Source: Eleusine coracana subsp. coracana (taxonomy: Eukaryota > Streptophyta > Magnoliopsida > Poales > Poaceae). From it: 64,000 nt of DNA. Both the position numbers and the translations under genes were made by a program. Every line of letters starts with the position of its first letter. Within the stretch, counting starts at the first letter, position 1. The notes under the pieces are model-generated. The model searched no databases and was not told the DNA's origin. It was given only the letters and a program-made list of their open reading frames with translations. Positions 33,263-44,336 of the stretch are shown in pieces. The DNA lies in the NCBI GenBank assembly GCA_032690845.1, contig CM064434.1, positions 36,870,342-36,934,341 on the forward strand, given 5' to 3'.

Positions 33263-34564
33263 CGCCCATCATCGACTTCTAAAATTCACTTTCCATGGCT
33301 TCCTAAAGTCTGGACACAAGAGCATGAGAGGAACCACCAAAGATGATATCATCCACATAAATCTGAACCATTAGAAAGTCATTGCCATGCCTGAGAGTGA
33401 ACAAGGTTTTGTCAACACACCCTATGACATACCCGCGCTCTAGCAAGAAAGTTTTAAGCCTAGCATACCATGCCCTATGTGCTTGCTTTAGCCCGTACAA
33501 AGACTTGTGAAGCTTGTACACATGGTTTGGGTATTTGTCATGTTCAAAGCCAGATGCTTGTTTTACATAAACCTCTTCCTCTATGAAACCATTTAGGAAA
33601 GTGCTCTTGACATCCATTTGATAGAGTCTAATGCCCTTAGAGGCAGCAAATACAAGCAAGATTCTAATGGCTTCTATGTGTGCAACAGGAGCAAAGGTTT
33701 CCCCATAGTCTAAGCCCTCCACTTGACTGAAACCCTGAGCAACAAGCCTAGCCTTGTTTCTAACAACCTCACCATTTTCCCCATGCTTGTTTTTAAACAC
33801 CCATTTGGCTCCTATGACATTGACACCAACAGGAGGCTCTACTAGGGTTCCAACTTTGTTTCTCTCAAAGTTCTCCAACTCCTCATGCATGACATTAACC
33901 CAATGTTCGTCAGATTGTGCGTGTCCAACATCCCAGGGTTCAAAGGTTGCAACAAAGAGAGACTTGGTAAAGCAGGCGAGATGTGCAGACCTTGAACTTG
34001 TTGTCCTCTCATAGAGATTACCGATCATTTGTTGAGGTGGATGTTGACACTGAATGTGGCTGGGGGCCTCTCTCTCAGTGTACCTCCCCCTCAACCACAG
34101 TTGGAGCTCGCTCGATAGTCGCTGAAGTCGATGTAGAAGTTTCTGGACCCTCTGCTGGAGTAGTGGTAGCAGCAGGATCAAGCTCAGATGAGAGATGAAG
34201 TGAATCATCGTCATCATCATCCAAGCCTTGTAGGTCCTCTTCTACAACGATGCTTTCCTTCAGCTCCTTATCACCGATAGACTCAATCATATTCCTTGAA
34301 CAAGAGTTTGATTCATCAAAGGTTACATTGCAGGATTCTACGATGGTGTTAGTATCCAAATTTAACACTCTGTAGGAATGACCATGAAGAGAGTAACCAA
34401 GAAAGATGCCATCGGAAGACCTCGACTCAAACTTATCAATATTTCCACAATTGAGAATAAAGCACTTGCAAACAAAGGCACGCAAATGAGAAACCGAGGG
34501 CTTTCTCCCAAAATGCAGCTCATAAGAAGTCACATTAAGAATTAAGTGTAAGAAAATCCGATTG
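33263..34564 (-). pseudogene. C1 pol 5' part: end of integrase and reverse transcriptase (first copy)
   Basis: From 34564 down: the end of the integrase region (FLGYSLHGHSYRVLNLDT), a Ser/Thr-rich linker, then RT with GAKWVFKNKHGENGEVVRNK, LVAQGFSQVEGLDYGETFAP, YQMDVKSTFLNGFIEEEVYV, LYGLKQA and YVDDIIFG (catalytic YVDD intact). It has at least one frameshift and stops near 33305. It is cut at 33263 by Tat-1 and resumes at 21664. At 34565 a C1-family LTR of opposite orientation begins abruptly. Confidence 0.88.
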
Positions 34565-36332
34565 TGAGAAACCATGTGGATATGTGCTATGGTTTGCTAT
34601 ATTTGTGATGAGTAATTGACTTGAGCGGATTTGGTGTTTGAGTTGAAATGCAGTAATACAGGGATTGCATGGGTTGCATATTATGGTTATGACTAACCGG
34701 AGTTGGTGGAGATATTGGTGATATTGTAGGAGATGAGAAATGTGTTTGCTTGTCTCATGATGTGTAGGTCACTAGAGTCGACTTGACGGTCAACGGCGAG
34801 AGGATCGGGTACAAGTAGGGGACTTGGGGCCAGACGATATGGATGCCGGGTGAAGTCAAGGGTGATCCATACCGTACACGTGGAGATGCAAGAAGCACGG
34901 ACGATTTTACGGTTGAGCCTCAAAACCGTGGTGGTGACGAAGACGGCGTTTTGACCAAGTCAAGGCGAACGGGATGCCGGTGCAAGTGATAAGGGGGCCC
35001 GATGGACAGGGACTGGGAGAGACTTGCCGGTGGTCAGGATTGTGGGACAAGGTGACACGCATCAACATCGAGAAGTCGCACTTTGAGAAGAGTGCAAGGC
35101 GGTTTCCCGGTTTGGGCCTCAAAACCGGTGGCGGTGGTTGGTGGTGCACGTGGCACCATCACGGAGCTTGCTTCGAGATGAAGCAAAGACGTGAAGTGTC
35201 CGATGGCATTCAGGCGATGAGGAAAAAGATGGACGGTTATGCCCTCGGTGATAGGTGGGTGTGTTATGTAGGTCAAGGGTAGAGTGGTCATGTGGACAAT
35301 AGACCCTAGGCCTATATAAGGAGAGGTGTGGCTAGTGGGAGAGGTGCCTCTCTTCCCATTAGCCTTGTGTTAGGACTCTATTCAAAGTGCTAGGAGAGGA
35401 CTTCATGTGTTAGAGGAGAGGAAAGGGTGTGTGAGAGACATCTCTTGCTCTTCCAAATAGTGGAAGGAAGGGGGTGACTTCCTAGCCTTGTACCTATGGA
35501 TCTTGTAAGCACCTTTCTATGATATGAGAAGTATTTTCATGCTCAAGTTTTCCCTCTTCACTTGAATCTCAAAATTCCCTTTTTCTTATTTTCGGAACTA
35601 TTTTCATGGTGATTTTCGATCTCACTTTTGGATGAGTTTTTCGTTCGGATTTCTTGAGAAACTTGTTGCTAGGATGAGCTAGAACAATCCTCTATGGATC
35701 CTTGACCGAATCAATAGCTCTAGCACCTTTGATTTGAAGGATTTCTCAAGTTTCCTCTTTTTGGTGTTCTTGGCACAAGATTTGAAATTCATGATGATTC
35801 CTTGTGTTTTTGGAGTGGATCTCTTTAGAGGAGGGGCGTGATGTATTGAGGATCATCTGGTCCAAATTTTGTGATTTTTGGAGTTCGTTTGATAGGGTTT
35901 TGATAATTTTCTTTCCTGAACGGAGCTGCTGTTTTGACCATGACGGAATTTCCGTGACCATGACGAAACTTCTGTCAAGAACCACGGAACTTCCGTGAGT
36001 GATAGTGTTCCCGTCGCCCGGAACTTCCGTAATAGACGGAATTTCTGTCGGGCACCACGGAACTTTCGTCGGGTACTACGGAACTTCCGTCAGGCTCTGT
36101 TCTATGACCTTTCTGACCTTCCTTGTTTTGTTTTTTGTTTTTTTTGTGCTTTCGCTATGTGTCCTTTTGGTTTAAGTCATTCCTAGGGTTAACAGATTAC
36201 AAGTTAGTATGCATAATCTTGGTGACTCGGTTAGAGGTTGGTTTGGGTTGTAGTTGAGACATAGGTCAAGTTCTTAAAAAGAATTTGAATTGGCTCCCAT
36301 TCACCCCCTTTGGTCGCCTTCTCGGTCCTTCA
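34565..36332 (+). repeat. C1-family 5' LTR (plus orientation)
   Basis: 1768 bp, starts TGAGAAACC, ends GGTCCTTCA. It matches the minus-strand LTR at 61840-63608 over its full length and nearly the same size. A TATA-like CCTATATAAGG is at 35311. Near 35940-36100 is an array of short palindromes of the type ACGGAACTTCCGT. It belongs to an incomplete element: only the primer site and gag start follow. Confidence 0.88.
35940..36105. repeat. Array of ACGGAACTTCCGT-type palindromes in the C1 LTR
   Basis: At least six spaced copies or half-copies of (A)CGGAA(C/T)TTCCG(T), with spacers of about 15-25 bp, just before the LTR's 3' third. The other full C1 LTR has the same array at about 62080-62235. 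Confidence 0.8.
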
Positions 36333-36334
36333 AT

Positions 36335-36346
36335 TGGTATCAGAGC
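36335..36346 (+). promoter_or_regulatory. Primer-binding site (initiator tRNA-Met type)
   Basis: TGGTATCAGAGC, two bases after the LTR end: the standard plant copia primer site. Confidence 0.9.
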
Positions 36347-36395
36347 CGGTTTGATCACTAGTTGACCTTCATCGGCTTTGTGATCCGAAGGCGAC

Positions 36396-36512
36396 ATGGA
36401 GAAGGGTGCTGTCAAGCTGTGGATGTTCGATGGAGAGGACTTCCCCTACTGAAGTCACGGACCAAGGCATATCTGTTGAGTCAAGGACGTGCAATTTAGG
36501 AGATTGTTGATT
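36396..36512 (+). pseudogene. Start of C1-family gag, cut by Tat sequence
   Basis: Begins MEKGAVKLWMFDGEDFPY, equivalent to the gag start at 61776 (minus). One base is missing after the PY codons, giving an early stop. Similarity to gag ends near 36512, where Tat LTR-like sequence starts. Confidence 0.75.
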
Positions 36513-37438
36513 ATGGGATACTTGCTTTATGGGTATCCTCATACAAGGCTAAGTCGGTGGCCGACCGGGTACTTTATCAACAAGGAAACCAACTGACTCG
36601 GCTTGGAGTGCAAGACAAGAAAGATTAGACAACGTCTGGCTCAGCATGTTTAACGAGAATCTGTCCGGAGAACTGGACACCTCCCGATCGTGCCTGAATG
36701 CCACAACCGAGTCTGACTTGACTTTCGTTAGTTAATCCAAAACTGAGTCGGTCTACAAGTTCAAAACGAGTCGGTCTACAAGTCCAAGTCGTACTTATTA
36801 CGTAACAGGGAAGGATTCTTCCTTTGTTTATTCTTTTCATAATTCTTTATATTATACATGCTAATCAATGTTACGGGCAATACTAACCATGCATGTGACT
36901 GTTTTTGCATGTACACACATCGAGTTGCTGATGCATAAGCTAATGCTACACGTTCAGGAGAGGACACAAACTCTTATTCAGATGCATCAGCAACCTTGAG
37001 CCGAATACAAGTCAGACGATGACTCTGATCAAGAGTTGCGTCGACCATCCTTCGTGCTTGGATGAGGCCAAAGGTCATGATGATGACTTACATCACAATG
37101 ATCTAGTCGTTTCAGACTGATGACTGCGCCACTTGGCAACATCGTCACGACTTTGCAACTTTGGCGACTCGGCACATCGGCAACATCGTCGCGACTCGAC
37201 GTCTCCGATCAATCGGCGACATCGTCCACTACGACGATGCTTCCAGCATCATGATGCTTCAGATTCGGCCATCCAACAATGTTGCCACGATGATGCCTCC
37301 AACGACTCGGCAAAATCGCTGCATTACGACGACTCGACGGCTCGATCACCCGGCAGCCACATGGACATACCCGGGGGCTACTCCGCCTTGACCTGGCCAC
37401 TAGGCCGCTCGACGATGTCTTCGATGACTCAGCGCATC

Positions 37439-37530
37439 GGCGATATCGCCTCAACTCAGTTACTCGGCGACATCGCCTCGACTCGGTCACTCGGCGACAT
37501 CGCCTCGACTCGGTTACTCGGCGACATGGC
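37439..37530. repeat. 27-bp tandem repeat (about 3.4 copies)
   Basis: Units start at 37439, 37466, 37493 and 37520 (partial), consensus GGCGACATCGCC then TCGACTCGGTTACTC. The flanks 37130-37440 and 37530-37700 hold degenerate relatives built on ACTCGGCGACATCG. Confidence 0.9.
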
Positions 37531-38659
37531 TGTAACACTATGACTCGATAGCTACTTAGCTACTCAGCGACGCCGCCAATTACTTGACGCTTTGGATTTT
37601 CATCCACTCGGATACTCGATGGCGCCTGCAATGACATGGCGCTTCGGTCACTCGACCACTTGGCGACACCTTTGACGACTCGACGTCTCGATCAACCACT
37701 CCAAGCCTCAATGTACCGGCGACATGATGGCTCAACTTCGACGTTCGACCACTCGTCAACCACATCGGCACCCTCGGGGGCTCATCTTCATCTCGTCGAA
37801 TTGCAAAGCTAAGTATCTCTATACTTTCTCAATTTATTTTCAAAGTTTTGGGCTCATGTCCTTCATACTATTTTTCCCACGGCCGCTTATCTCTTTTGTC
37901 AAGGCAGAAGGTCATAGATTTTTTATGAGTAAAGTTGGGCTTTTTAATCAGTGCTCTTATTTATGGTTTTATTCATCTTTGTTGCCTCGGTTCTTTAATC
38001 CTTTGCATTAAACAATCGAGCTCGGGGGCTATTTGTGTCTCTATACACGTGTTTTTCCACTTTTTTGTGAATCTAGCAGTACACATATTGGTCGGTGACC
38101 TTTTAGTAGTGCATCAGCCCTGACATGACCCATGTCGTCTGTTCTAGTTTCACCTTTTTTGGCTTTAGCCTCGACCGATACATTGCATTTTATTTGCCAT
38201 TTGGTCTTATTTTTGGTCTTACGCCGACTAGCAACTAAGTCATGAAACTTCTTAGCTACGTGACAGATTGCCACTACACTAAACCCAGAGCCAAAGTTGC
38301 GAGAGGTCATGTGTTGATTGGTTATGATTGCTACGCAAGAATAATTATGACCGATATTGTTGCGACAGGCCGAGCTCCGAGCTCTTTATATTTTTTCCTA
38401 AGTATCCTACGGTGGGTCAGGCTGGTTGCTAACGCGCGAATACGCTGCTATGCGCCAGTCGGTCTACCAACAGGAGAAAAATGGATATACACTTGACTTT
38501 TCAGTCGAATGATTTGTTTGGCTTATAAAAATAAGTTTCCAGACAAACAATATTAATTATAACTAATTATTCTAGTTTTCTTTATTGTCAAAAACAGTTA
38601 TGACGGATAGGCGGATACACCACTCGATATAGAGTGATTTCCTCGTCTTCGTCGGTCAG

Positions 38660-38856
38660 CAATGCCAGCTCTTACCGCTTTCATCGGTCGGCCATGCTAA
38701 CATGGACTGCCTTCATCAGTCGGCTTATAGCTCCGACTGCTTTCATCGGTCGGCTACATCAGCTCCGACTGCTTTCGCCGATAGGCTACATCAGCTCTGA
38801 CTGCCGCCATCAGTTTGCCACATCATATCTGACCACCACCATCGGTCGGCCACATG
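38660..38856. repeat. 32-bp tandem repeat (about 5-6 degenerate copies)
   Basis: Clear unit starts at 38729, 38761, 38793 and 38825. The core is CTCCGACTGCTTTC then ATCGGTCGGCTACATC. Degenerate units extend to the left. Confidence 0.85.
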
Positions 38857-39034
38857 TCAGATTGTCGGCTTCACTCGGTCATCGCGATTTCTAGTGATTC
38901 CTACTTCATCAGTGGTCGGCAGCTACGATAACCTTGATTGTCTTTTTCACTTGACCTTATTGTCATGAGTTAAGTACCGCTGCCACTCAGACATGGTATT
39001 TTGAGTTGAGCGCGACTGACACTCATAACGGTGA

Positions 39035-39700
39035 TTGTCTCGGGGGCTTCTTTGAAGAGAAGCACTTTCTATCAAATTTATAGTTGATGCCATAATATAT
39101 AAATATATGATTTGATGATCATATGACAGTGGCTTGATGGTCACTCTATCAAATGTGCTTCTTTGATGAGAAGTGCATTATCAAAAATGGTTGATGCCAT
39201 AATCATTTAAAGCATGATTTGATGATCATGTGGCTATGACTTGATGGTCATATACGCAAAATAACGAGCATCACTCGACTGATTGAAGTCAGTCTATAAT
39301 AGTGAAAATAAAGCTCAAAGATATGAGTGATTACAATTCTTAAGGAAAGGTTACTTAATCATGATTTAAGTCATGGTAACTTAGTACTTGGCTATGATTG
39401 ATGTCATAAAGCCCCGTTCATTCGGTTGTGATTGAAGTCACTCGTTTAGAACATAATCATTCGGTTGTGATTGAAGTCACCCGTTTGATTCATAAATCAC
39501 TCATAGGGCACTCGGCCAAAGACTATGTCATTTAGCTATGATTGATGTCATAAGCTTATGTTCACTCGGTAATGATTGATGTCATTCTACTGAGTTATTT
39601 ATCACTCGGATTTGATGATTAGAGTGATTTCTCCTTAAAGAGAGCTGACACAATTATTCTTGTTTTGGACTCTTGCATTATTTGCAGTTTCTAAATAATA
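39035..39700. repeat. Degenerate GATGATCATGTG / TGATTGAAGTCA repeats
   Basis: Irregular repetition of TTTGATGATCATGTGGC with CTTGATGGTCATA, and of CGGTTGTGATTGAAGTCAC with relatives (TATGATTGATGTCATA). The same words occur before the 3' LTR of Tat-2 (47590-47900). Confidence 0.7.
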
Positions 39701-39898
39701 CAAGAGTCAGGGGCTACACCTAATTAGGTGCACCTACTCGGTGCACCAGTTGATTTCTTGAAGACATTTTTGGATCTTTGAGATTCTCACAAGCTCACTG
39801 ATATAAAGCTGAAGCATTCTACAAGGCATAAACCAGTCGGGAAGCTACTGAAGACTATCATCAAGCTTGCAAGACTCTCGAGGGCTTCTGTCGATGAC

Positions 39899-40377
39899 TC
39901 GTACACTAGGGTACCTCACATAGAAGGAAAGTGAAGGTAGACTCCTACTAGGATAAGAGCAGTAGACCGACTAGGACTCCGCCATGTAACCTTATCCCCC
40001 CAGATATATAAGGAGGGGCAGGGGTCCTCCTCAAGGGACAAGTTCTACAAGCTGAACTACAAATTCTCAAGTAGACAAGTCATAGGACAATTAGACAAGT
40101 CCTCAACTAGAGATCCCGCACGGGACATAGATTAGACATATAACTAGACATCATCGTCTAGGTCTATCCTTCTTGTCTAGATCTTTAGATCTAGACATAT
40201 CAATACAAATACCACAGAACACAGGACGTAGAGTTTTTATCCTCCGGGAGGCCCAAACCTGTCTAAATCGGCATCTTGTGTTACCATCGTCTCTCAATCT
40301 CGCGCATACCCATATCCTACTTATAAATCCACATAGATGAACTATCCTATGTCTATTGCCGAGATTAAGTCTCGACA
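39899..40377 (+). repeat. LTR upstream of the Tat-2 internal region
   Basis: 479 bp, ends TGTCGA...TCGACA. A TATA-like AGATATATAAGG occurs at 40001. A purine-rich CTCGAGGGCTTC lies just before it and a primer site just after it, so it can serve as the 3' LTR of the remnant to the left and the 5' LTR of Tat-2 to the right. It is clearly divergent from the LTR-like piece at 48141. Confidence 0.75.
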
Positions 40378-40379
40378 TT

Positions 40380-40396
40380 TGGTGTGCCAGGTAGGG
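40380..40396 (+). promoter_or_regulatory. Primer-binding site of Tat-2
   Basis: TGGTGTGCCAGGTAGGG, 2 nt after the LTR. It differs from the Tat-1 site at two positions near its start. Confidence 0.75.
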
Positions 40397-43300
40397 TTTT
40401 TACGATGTACGATATGGAGAGTTGTGAGATGGCTACCAAACAGTTGATGCTGTCAGACCAAAAGGAGATCCAGAAGGCAGTCGGTATAGAGGAGCAGACT
40501 GAAGTGGAGGTTCTGACAAAGAAACCTACCAAGGACAAGATCCAGACCGATGACATCCAAACTAAGGAGATTTCGCTCGATCCTGAGGACCCCGATAAGG
40601 TGACTTATGCTGGGGTCAACCTTGATCAAAAATAGGAACTCGCGCTCACTCTTTTCCTCCAAGAAAATAGGGATATCTTTGCATGGAAACCATCTGACAT
40701 GCTGGGAGTTTCTAGGGAAAAGATTGAGCACGTGTTAAGGGTACCTCTAGGGGCTACCCCCGTTCGCCAAAGGCTTAGAAGATTTGCGCAAGACCGCAAG
40801 GACGCTATAAAGAAGGAGATAGTTAGATTGTTAGAAGCTAAGTTTATAAAGGAGGTGTATCATCCCGACTAGTTAGCAAATCCAGTCCTTGTACCTAAAA
40901 AGAATAAAGAGTGGAGGATGTATGTTGATTATACCGATCTCAACAAGGTCTGCCCAAAAGACCCCTTCGCCAGATTGATCAGATTGTAGATTCGACAGCC
41001 GGGTGTGAGCTTTTAAGCTTTCTGGATGCCTATTCAGGCTATCACCAGATCCCACTGAGAGTCGAAGATCAGATCAAGACTTCCTTTATAACACCCTTCG
41101 GCGCCTATTGCTATATCACTATGTTGTTCGGTCTGAAAAATGCTGGCGCGACTTACCAATGAGGTATTCAACGCTGCCTTACCACTCAGATCGGTCGGAA
41201 TGCTGAAGCGTATGTTGATGACATCGTTGTCAAGACTCGGAAAGTCAAAGAACTTCTCTCTGACCTGGCAGAAACCTTTGACAATCTGAGACATTATTCA
41301 ATGAAGCTAAATCCTAAAAAGTGTGTTTTTTGGGTTCCATCGGGAAAGTTACTCGGTTACATCATTTCGAAACGAGTTATAGAGGCTAACCCAGATAAAA
41401 TCAAGGCAATCCTTGATATGAAGTCGCCTAATTCTCAAAGGGACGTTCAGAAGCTGACCGGATGCATGGCATCCTTGAGTCGCTTTATTTCCCGATTGGG
41501 GGTTAGGGGTTACCACTCTTTCGATTGCTTAAAAAGTAGGACGGCTTTGTTTGGACTGAGGAGGCGCAGTCGGCACTGGACGAATTAAAGATTTATCTCA
41601 GTAGTATTCCAATGTTGGTGCCTCCGGAGCCAGGAGAAAAACTTCAGCTTTACATCTCGGCCACAACCCAGGTTGTGAGTACTGTTTTGACAGTCGACCG
41701 TGAAGAAGAGGGACACATGCAAAAAGTACAGGATCCGGTCTACTTTGTGAGTGAGGTTCTCAGCGCCTCTAAGACAAGGTACCAGCAGATCTTGAAGTTG
41801 TTATATGCATTATTGATCACCTTGAGGAAGTTGAAGCACTATTTCTAAGCTCATCCATTTGAAGTTCAAACCTCTTTTGCACTCAGGACGATGTTACATA
41901 ACCGAGAAGCTGAAGGAAAAATAGCCAAGTGGGCAGTCGAACTTGGTCAGTATACTATTATGTTCGCGCCTTGGTCGGCTATAAAGGGACAAGCGTTAGC
42001 TGAATTCGTTGCCGAGTGGACAGAGATTCAAAATCCTCCTACTGCCTAAGATATCGAGTACTGGAAAATGTACTTTGATGGTTCCCTTCAATTACAAGGG
42101 GCAGGTGCGGGAGTTGTATTTGTCTCGCCTACTGGAGAAAGGCTTCGATACGTCCTTCAAATCATATTTCGCGCGTCTAATAATGCTACAGAATATGAAG
42201 CTCTCCTACATGGTCTACACATTGCTGTGTCACTCGGCATTAAGCGTATCGACATATTTGGTGATTCGGCCTTGGTCATTAATCAGGTCACCAAGGATTG
42301 GCATTGTGTAGATGATAACATGAGTGCTTATTGCCAAGAAGTGCGAAAACTCGAAGATAAGTTTGATGGATTGAAGGTCACACATGTTCTCCGAGATAAT
42401 AACCAGGTGGCTGATGAGTTAGCCAAGATAGGATCATCTCGGTCTGCAGTGTCGTCGGGTGTTTTCCTACATGTTCTAGATTCCCTAACAATTTCTCCCC
42501 AGTTGGACGTGTTGATGAGTATTGTTGCTGATCTTGTTGGTGATGACGTCTCCAAGACCGACTGGCGCGACCCACTCATCTAGTATTTGGATAAGGGAAC
42601 ACTGCCCTCGGATCCTGATGAGCAACAAAGGTTGAAGATCCGATCTCAAGGATACTTGTTGGTGGGGGACCAACTTTATAAAAGGGGTGGTTCCAACATT
42701 TTGATGCGATGCATCTCAATTCCTGAAGGCCAGAAGTTGGTAGAAGAGATTCATTCGGGAATATGCGGTAATCATGCAGCTTCCAGGACTTTGGTCGGCA
42801 AAGCTTTCCGGCAAGGGTTTTATTGGCCCACGGCGGTCGAAGATGCACACCAAGTTGTTTGGAAGTGTGAGGATTGTCAATTCTTCGCTCAACAAACACA
42901 TGTACCTTCACAGCAACTTCACATGATACCATTGACTTGGCCTTTTGCTGTTTGGGGGCTTGATATTGTCGGTCCTTTCAAGAAAGCGCCAGGCGGGTTT
43001 ACTCATTTGTTTGTTGCTATCGAAAAATTCACCAAGTGGATTGAAGCGAAGCCGGTCGACAAGATTACATCCAAGAAGGCGATCGAGTTTGTCAAAGATA
43101 TATTCACTCGGTTTGGAGTTCCTCATGATATCATTACAGATAATGGCACTCAATTCACTTTAGTGGAGTTCCGGGACTTTGCCGATGAGATGGGAATAAA
43201 GATCTACTTTGCATCAGTGGCTCATCCGAAAAGCAATGGGCAGTTCGAACAGGCCAATGGTATAATTCTTCAAGGACTAAAGCCGCGGATATTTGATAGA

Positions 43301-43798
43301 CTCAAACCTTATGCCGGTCGGTGGGTCAAAGAGTTGCCTTCAGTCCTTTGGGGGCTTCGAACAAACACCAGTCGGGCTACTGGACAGTCACCTTTTTCAT
43401 TGGTCTATGGCTCAGAAGCTATGTTGCCGACTGAGGTCAGTCTTGTCTTGGCACGAGTTCAAGCATATGATGAAAAGCTTTCTGAGGAGAACTGAGAGAT
43501 TGATTTGATTGCGGCAGAGGAGTTGCGTGATCGTGCTCTGTTTTGGTCAGCACTCTACCAACAAGGCTTGCATCGTTATTATGATAAGAATGTCCGTAGT
43601 CGCCACTTTCAAGTTAGAGACCTATTGCTTCACTGAGTGCAATCGACAAAGAATCAACATAAGCTCTCTCCGAAGTGGGAAGGACCGTACATGGTGAAGA
43701 AAGTCACTCGCCCGGGGGCTTACCGACTGATGTATGAAGACGGCGATGATATTCCAAACTCCTGGAACATAAATCAGCTACGTCGTTTCTATACTTAG
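40384..43798 (+). pseudogene. Tat-2 pol without gag and protease
   Basis: The end of the protease region follows the primer site directly; gag and the protease core are deleted. A TAG at 40633-40635 separates it in frame from RT, as in Tat-1. RT has many breaks (stop at 40870, frameshifts near 40968 and 41500) but keeps YVDDIVVK near 41212. RNase H (LHNREAEGKIAKWAVEL) and the second RNase H (YFDGSLQLQGAGAGVVF, GDSALVINQVTKDW; 42068-42583) are readable. Integrase (42587-43798) keeps HSGICGNH...CEDC, GLDIVGPF and TDNGTQF, with stops at 43493 and 43634, and ends with GPYMVKKVTRPGAYRL. Not functional. Confidence 0.88.
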
Positions 43799-44336
43799 CT
43801 ATTATTTTGTGTATTTATACATTGTTTATGAATGAAACTTCGGTCTTTTTTACTGAAAGATTTTCTAATGATTTTCATTCTATATTTGTCTCGATTCCTT
43901 AATTTATACTATTAAACAATCGAGCCAGGGGGCTAGCAATAATGTCCCATCTTGGTCTAACCGTATTTTGGTTTTGACCTATTTTTGACCGACTTATTAT
44001 CATGAGATCTTGAGATCTTGAGTTTTGGTCTTTATTATTTTGGTCTTACGCTTATACATCATGGTTAAATACTTTGTGCTGCACATCAGACTACCACTAC
44101 ACTAAACCTAGAGCCAAAAGTGTGAGAGGTCATGTGTCGATTGGTCGATTCTGTTTGTTACGCGGTTACGGGTTACAACCTAATATGTTATGGCAGACCG
44201 ATGCAATCTTTGTTTCTCTTGATAGAAACATGTCAATGATATCTTTGTCAAACTTCTAAAGCTATAAAAGCATAAGATTAGTTTATACACAAGTATCATT
44301 ACTAAAACACTACTAATGTTTTACACTATTACAGGA
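43799..44336. other. Tat-2 spacer between pol and the opposite-strand gene
   Basis: AT-rich, no ORF of note. It contains AGGGGGCTAG at about 43928 and a block (CACTACACTAAACC) shared with the remnant at 38272. Confidence 0.6.

Larger units (their letters stand above)
36513..39898 (+). mobile_element. Tat-related remnant: LTR start and 3' spacer with tandem repeats
   Basis: 36513-36630 matches the LTR start at 48141-48258, then diverges. 36631-39898 lacks pol and looks like the spacer between pol and the 3' LTR: parts at 37990-38330 and 39030-39890 resemble 43900-44160 and 47540-48140 of Tat-2 (e.g. a shared CCACTACACTAAACC block, and the CAAGAGTC..GGGGCTACACCT..AGGTGCACCT block before the LTR). 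It carries two tandem repeats and many CGGGGGCT motifs. No gene is supported; the ORFs here are short and unlike any family. Confidence 0.65.

Noticed and set aside
37439..38856. CRISPR-like or satellite-like array
   Set aside because: Units are adjacent without unique spacers, are few, and lie in a plant retrotransposon spacer; simple tandem repeats.
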